This document shows positions 62,311 to 64,000 of a stretch of DNA of 64,000 nucleotides, piece after piece. Both the position numbers and the translations under genes were made by a program. Numbering within the stretch: position 1 is the stretch's first letter; each line of letters starts with the position of its first letter. A model generated the notes under the pieces. It was not told where the DNA came from. It did no database searches and saw only the letters and a list, made by a program, of their open reading frames with translations. Source of the stretch: Erythrobacter sp. YJ-T3-07 (GTDB taxonomy: Bacteria > Pseudomonadota > Alphaproteobacteria > Sphingomonadales > Sphingomonadaceae); assembly GCF_015999305.1 (NCBI RefSeq), contig NZ_JAEAGP010000001.1, positions 1,612,001 to 1,676,000 on the forward strand, written 5' to 3'.

Positions 62311-64000
62311 ATGCGGCCCGAAATCCTCAACCCCCTGTTTGCCGAGGTCGACACGCTCGACGGTGTCGGGCCCAAGCTGAAGAAGCCGCTGGAAAAGCTG
62401 CGCTGCACGCGCGTGCGCGACGTTGCCTATCACTGGCCCGACCGCTTCGTGACCCGCCGCCCGGTCGAAACGCTCGACGAGGCGGGCGAGGGCGAGCAGA
62501 TCATCATCGCGCTCACCGTGACCGAGCATCGCTCCGGTGCCTCGCGCCGCGCGCCCTATCGCGTGCTGGCGACCGACAGCGCGGGCAACGTCCTCGCGCT
62601 GACCTTCTTCGGGCGCGCTTCCTACACTGCGAAAAAGCAGCTGCCCGTCGGCGAGAAGCGCCGCGTGGCGGGCAAGCTGGAGCGGTATGGCGACATGCTC
62701 CAGATGGTCCACCCGGACCATGTTCTCACGATGGAGGACGCCGCGCTCGGCCAGATGCGTGAGCCGGTCTACAGCCTCGCCGAAGGGCTCACCCAGCCGC
62801 GCATGGCGAGCCTCGCCGCGCAGGCGCTGGAGAAACTGCCCGACCTGCCCGAATGGATCGAGCCGGGCATGTTCGCGCAGCAGAAATGGCCCGCCTGGGC
62901 CGACGCGTTGCGCAGCGTGCACGCGCGCGATGACGAGACCGCGAAGGACCGGCTCGCCTATGACGAACTGCTCGCCAATGCGCTGGCGCTTCAACTGGTG
63001 CGGGCGGATAACCGGCGCAAGCGGGGGCGTGCGCTCGCGGGCGACGGGCATCTGCGCGACAAGCTGCAACTGCCGTTTCCGCTGACCGGCGCGCAGGAGC
63101 GTTCGATCCGCGAGATCGAGGGCGATCTGGCGCAGGACGCGCCCATGCTGCGGCTGCTGCAGGGCGATGTCGGCGCTGGCAAGACGGTGGTGGCGCTGCA
63201 CGCGATGCTGGTCGCGGTGGAGGCGGGCGCGCAGGCCGCGCTGCTCGCCCCGACCGAGATCCTCGCGCGGCAGCATTTCGAGACCCTGCGCGAGATGGCG
63301 CGGCCCACCGGCGTGGAGGTCGCGTTGCTGACGGGGCGCGACAAGGGCCGGGCGCGCGAGAGCATCCTGATGGGGCTGATGGATGGCAGCATCCAGATCG
63401 TGGTCGGCACGCACGCGATCTTTCAGGAGGCGGTGCAATATCGCGACCTCGGGCTGGTCGTGGTGGACGAACAGCACCGCTTCGGGGTCTCGCAACGCCT
63501 CCAGATGGCGGGGAAGGGCAGGCGTCCGCCGCACACGCTTTCGATGACCGCCACGCCGATCCCGCGCACGCTGACGCTCGCCAACTACGGCGAGATGGAG
63601 GTCAGCCGGCTGGACGAACTGCCGCCGGGCCGACAGGCGATCGACACGCGCGTGGTCGGGATGGATCGCCTGCCCGAAGTGGTCGAGGCGGTCGGGCGCC
63701 ATCTCGCGAGCGGGCAGCAGGCTTACTGGGTGTGCCCGATGGTCCGCGATGAAGAGGGCATGGAGAAGGCCGCCGCCGAGCAGCGCTACGCAGCGCTCAA
63801 GGCCCGGTTCGATGACGATGCCGTGGTGATGGTCCACGGCCAGCTCGACCCCGAGGTGAAGGACGCCGCAATGGCGCGCTTCGCCAGCGGACAGGCAAAG
63901 CTGCTGGTCGCGACCACGGTGATCGAGGTCGGCGTGGATGTGCCCGCCTCGACGCTGATCGTGATCGAGCAGGCGGAAAGCTTCGGCCTTGCCCAGCTCC
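62311..64000 (+). CDS. recG: ATP-dependent DNA helicase RecG (5' part, cut by window end)
   Basis: RecG reverses stalled replication forks and processes Holliday junctions. The visible 563 codons cover the N-terminal wedge domain (about 1-235, OB-fold with VRDVAYHWPDRF) and most of the helicase core. The latter has Walker A LLQGDVGAGKTVVALHAML (near residue 285), the DEQH box VVDEQHRFGVSQRL, SMTATPIPRTLTLANYG and TTVIEVGVDVP. The C-terminal ~110 to 120 residues lie beyond the window. The ATG at 62311 begins MRPEILNPLFAEV, the usual alphaproteobacterial N-terminus. Confidence 0.95.
   Translation, partial: MRPEILNPLFAEVDTLDGVGPKLKKPLEKLRCTRVRDVAYHWPDRFVTRRPVETLDEAGEGEQIIIALTVTEHRSGASRRAPYRVLATDSAGNVLALTFFGRASYTAKKQLPVGEKRRVAGKLERYGDMLQMVHPDHVLTMEDAALGQMREPVYSLAEGLTQPRMASLAAQALEKLPDLPEWIEPGMFAQQKWPAWADALRSVHARDDETAKDRLAYDELLANALALQLVRADNRRKRGRALAGDGHLRDKLQLPFPLTGAQERSIREIEGDLAQDAPMLRLLQGDVGAGKTVVALHAMLVAVEAGAQAALLAPTEILARQHFETLREMARPTGVEVALLTGRDKGRARESILMGLMDGSIQIVVGTHAIFQEAVQYRDLGLVVVDEQHRFGVSQRLQMAGKGRRPPHTLSMTATPIPRTLTLANYGEMEVSRLDELPPGRQAIDTRVVGMDRLPEVVEAVGRHLASGQQAYWVCPMVRDEEGMEKAAAEQRYAALKARFDDDAVVMVHGQLDPEVKDAAMARFASGQAKLLVATTVIEVGVDVPASTLIVIEQAESFGLAQL

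Overview
The window reads as core chromosome of a high-GC alphaproteobacterium of the Sphingomonadales, most likely the Erythrobacteraceae (Erythrobacter/Altererythrobacter/Qipengyuania group). This is inferred from three things: high-GC codon use; alphaproteobacterial gene blocks (gltA-gltX-comEC-lexA-moeA-moaC-trp; ahcY-divL-tsaE-amgK-murU-addB-addA-trxA; mfd-sdhE-recG); and a DivL-type tyrosine pseudo-kinase with a GTTC-N7-GTTC SOS box. No rRNA, CRISPR array, intact phage or insertion sequence was found. tRNA-Arg(CCT) and tRNA-Asn(GTT) are present.

Layout. 1-5.5 kb: end of a membrane protein, a large coiled-coil membrane protein, then a plus-strand cluster of an Hpt-like protein, an unknown helical protein and a sensor kinase. 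Both signalling proteins lack their phospho-accepting histidine. 5.5-21.6 kb: citrate synthase, GltX, divergent ComEC, LexA with its own SOS box, and a long minus-strand series (PpiD-like foldase, trpE, exported glycosidase-like lipoprotein, prolyl aminopeptidase, YcxB-like protein, trpG, trpD, trpC, moaC, moeA). From trpE to trpD the genes are joined by start/stop overlaps. 21.7-27.8 kb: tpiA, secG, pyrG, a small heat-shock protein with a candidate ROSE-type RNA thermometer, glutaredoxin, a nitrilase-family enzyme, a DUF1178 protein and an exported tail-collar-like protein. 27.8-28.75 kb: tRNA-Arg(CCT) followed by an AT-rich islet bounded by a 15-bp direct repeat of the tRNA 3' end. 28.8-34.7 kb: hemerythrin, phospholipase-D-family protein and folE, then a divergent TetR/TonB-receptor pair sharing a palindrome. 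34.7-48.3 kb: peroxiredoxin, ahcY behind a SahR-like palindrome, divL, and the coupled series tsaE-amgK-murU-addB-addA with trxA (cell-cycle signalling, tRNA t6A, peptidoglycan sugar recycling, recombination, redox). 48.3-64 kb: an inositol-monophosphatase-family enzyme, argJ, secA, a TSUP permease with an apparently non-canonical start, a HigBA toxin-antitoxin pair, a low-GC lipoprotein, tRNA-Asn, nadK, a c-di-GMP phosphodiesterase, mfd, sdhE, and the start of recG, cut by the window end.

Most genes are housekeeping. The items most worth a second look are the histidine-less signalling cluster at 2.7-5.5 kb, the tRNA-Arg mini-islet, the ROSE-like hairpin before hsp20, the ATC-like start of the TSUP gene, and short intergenic palindromes and dispersed repeats. 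Start codons were chosen by eye from Shine-Dalgarno sequences and overlaps. Family assignments rest on motif recognition, not database searches.
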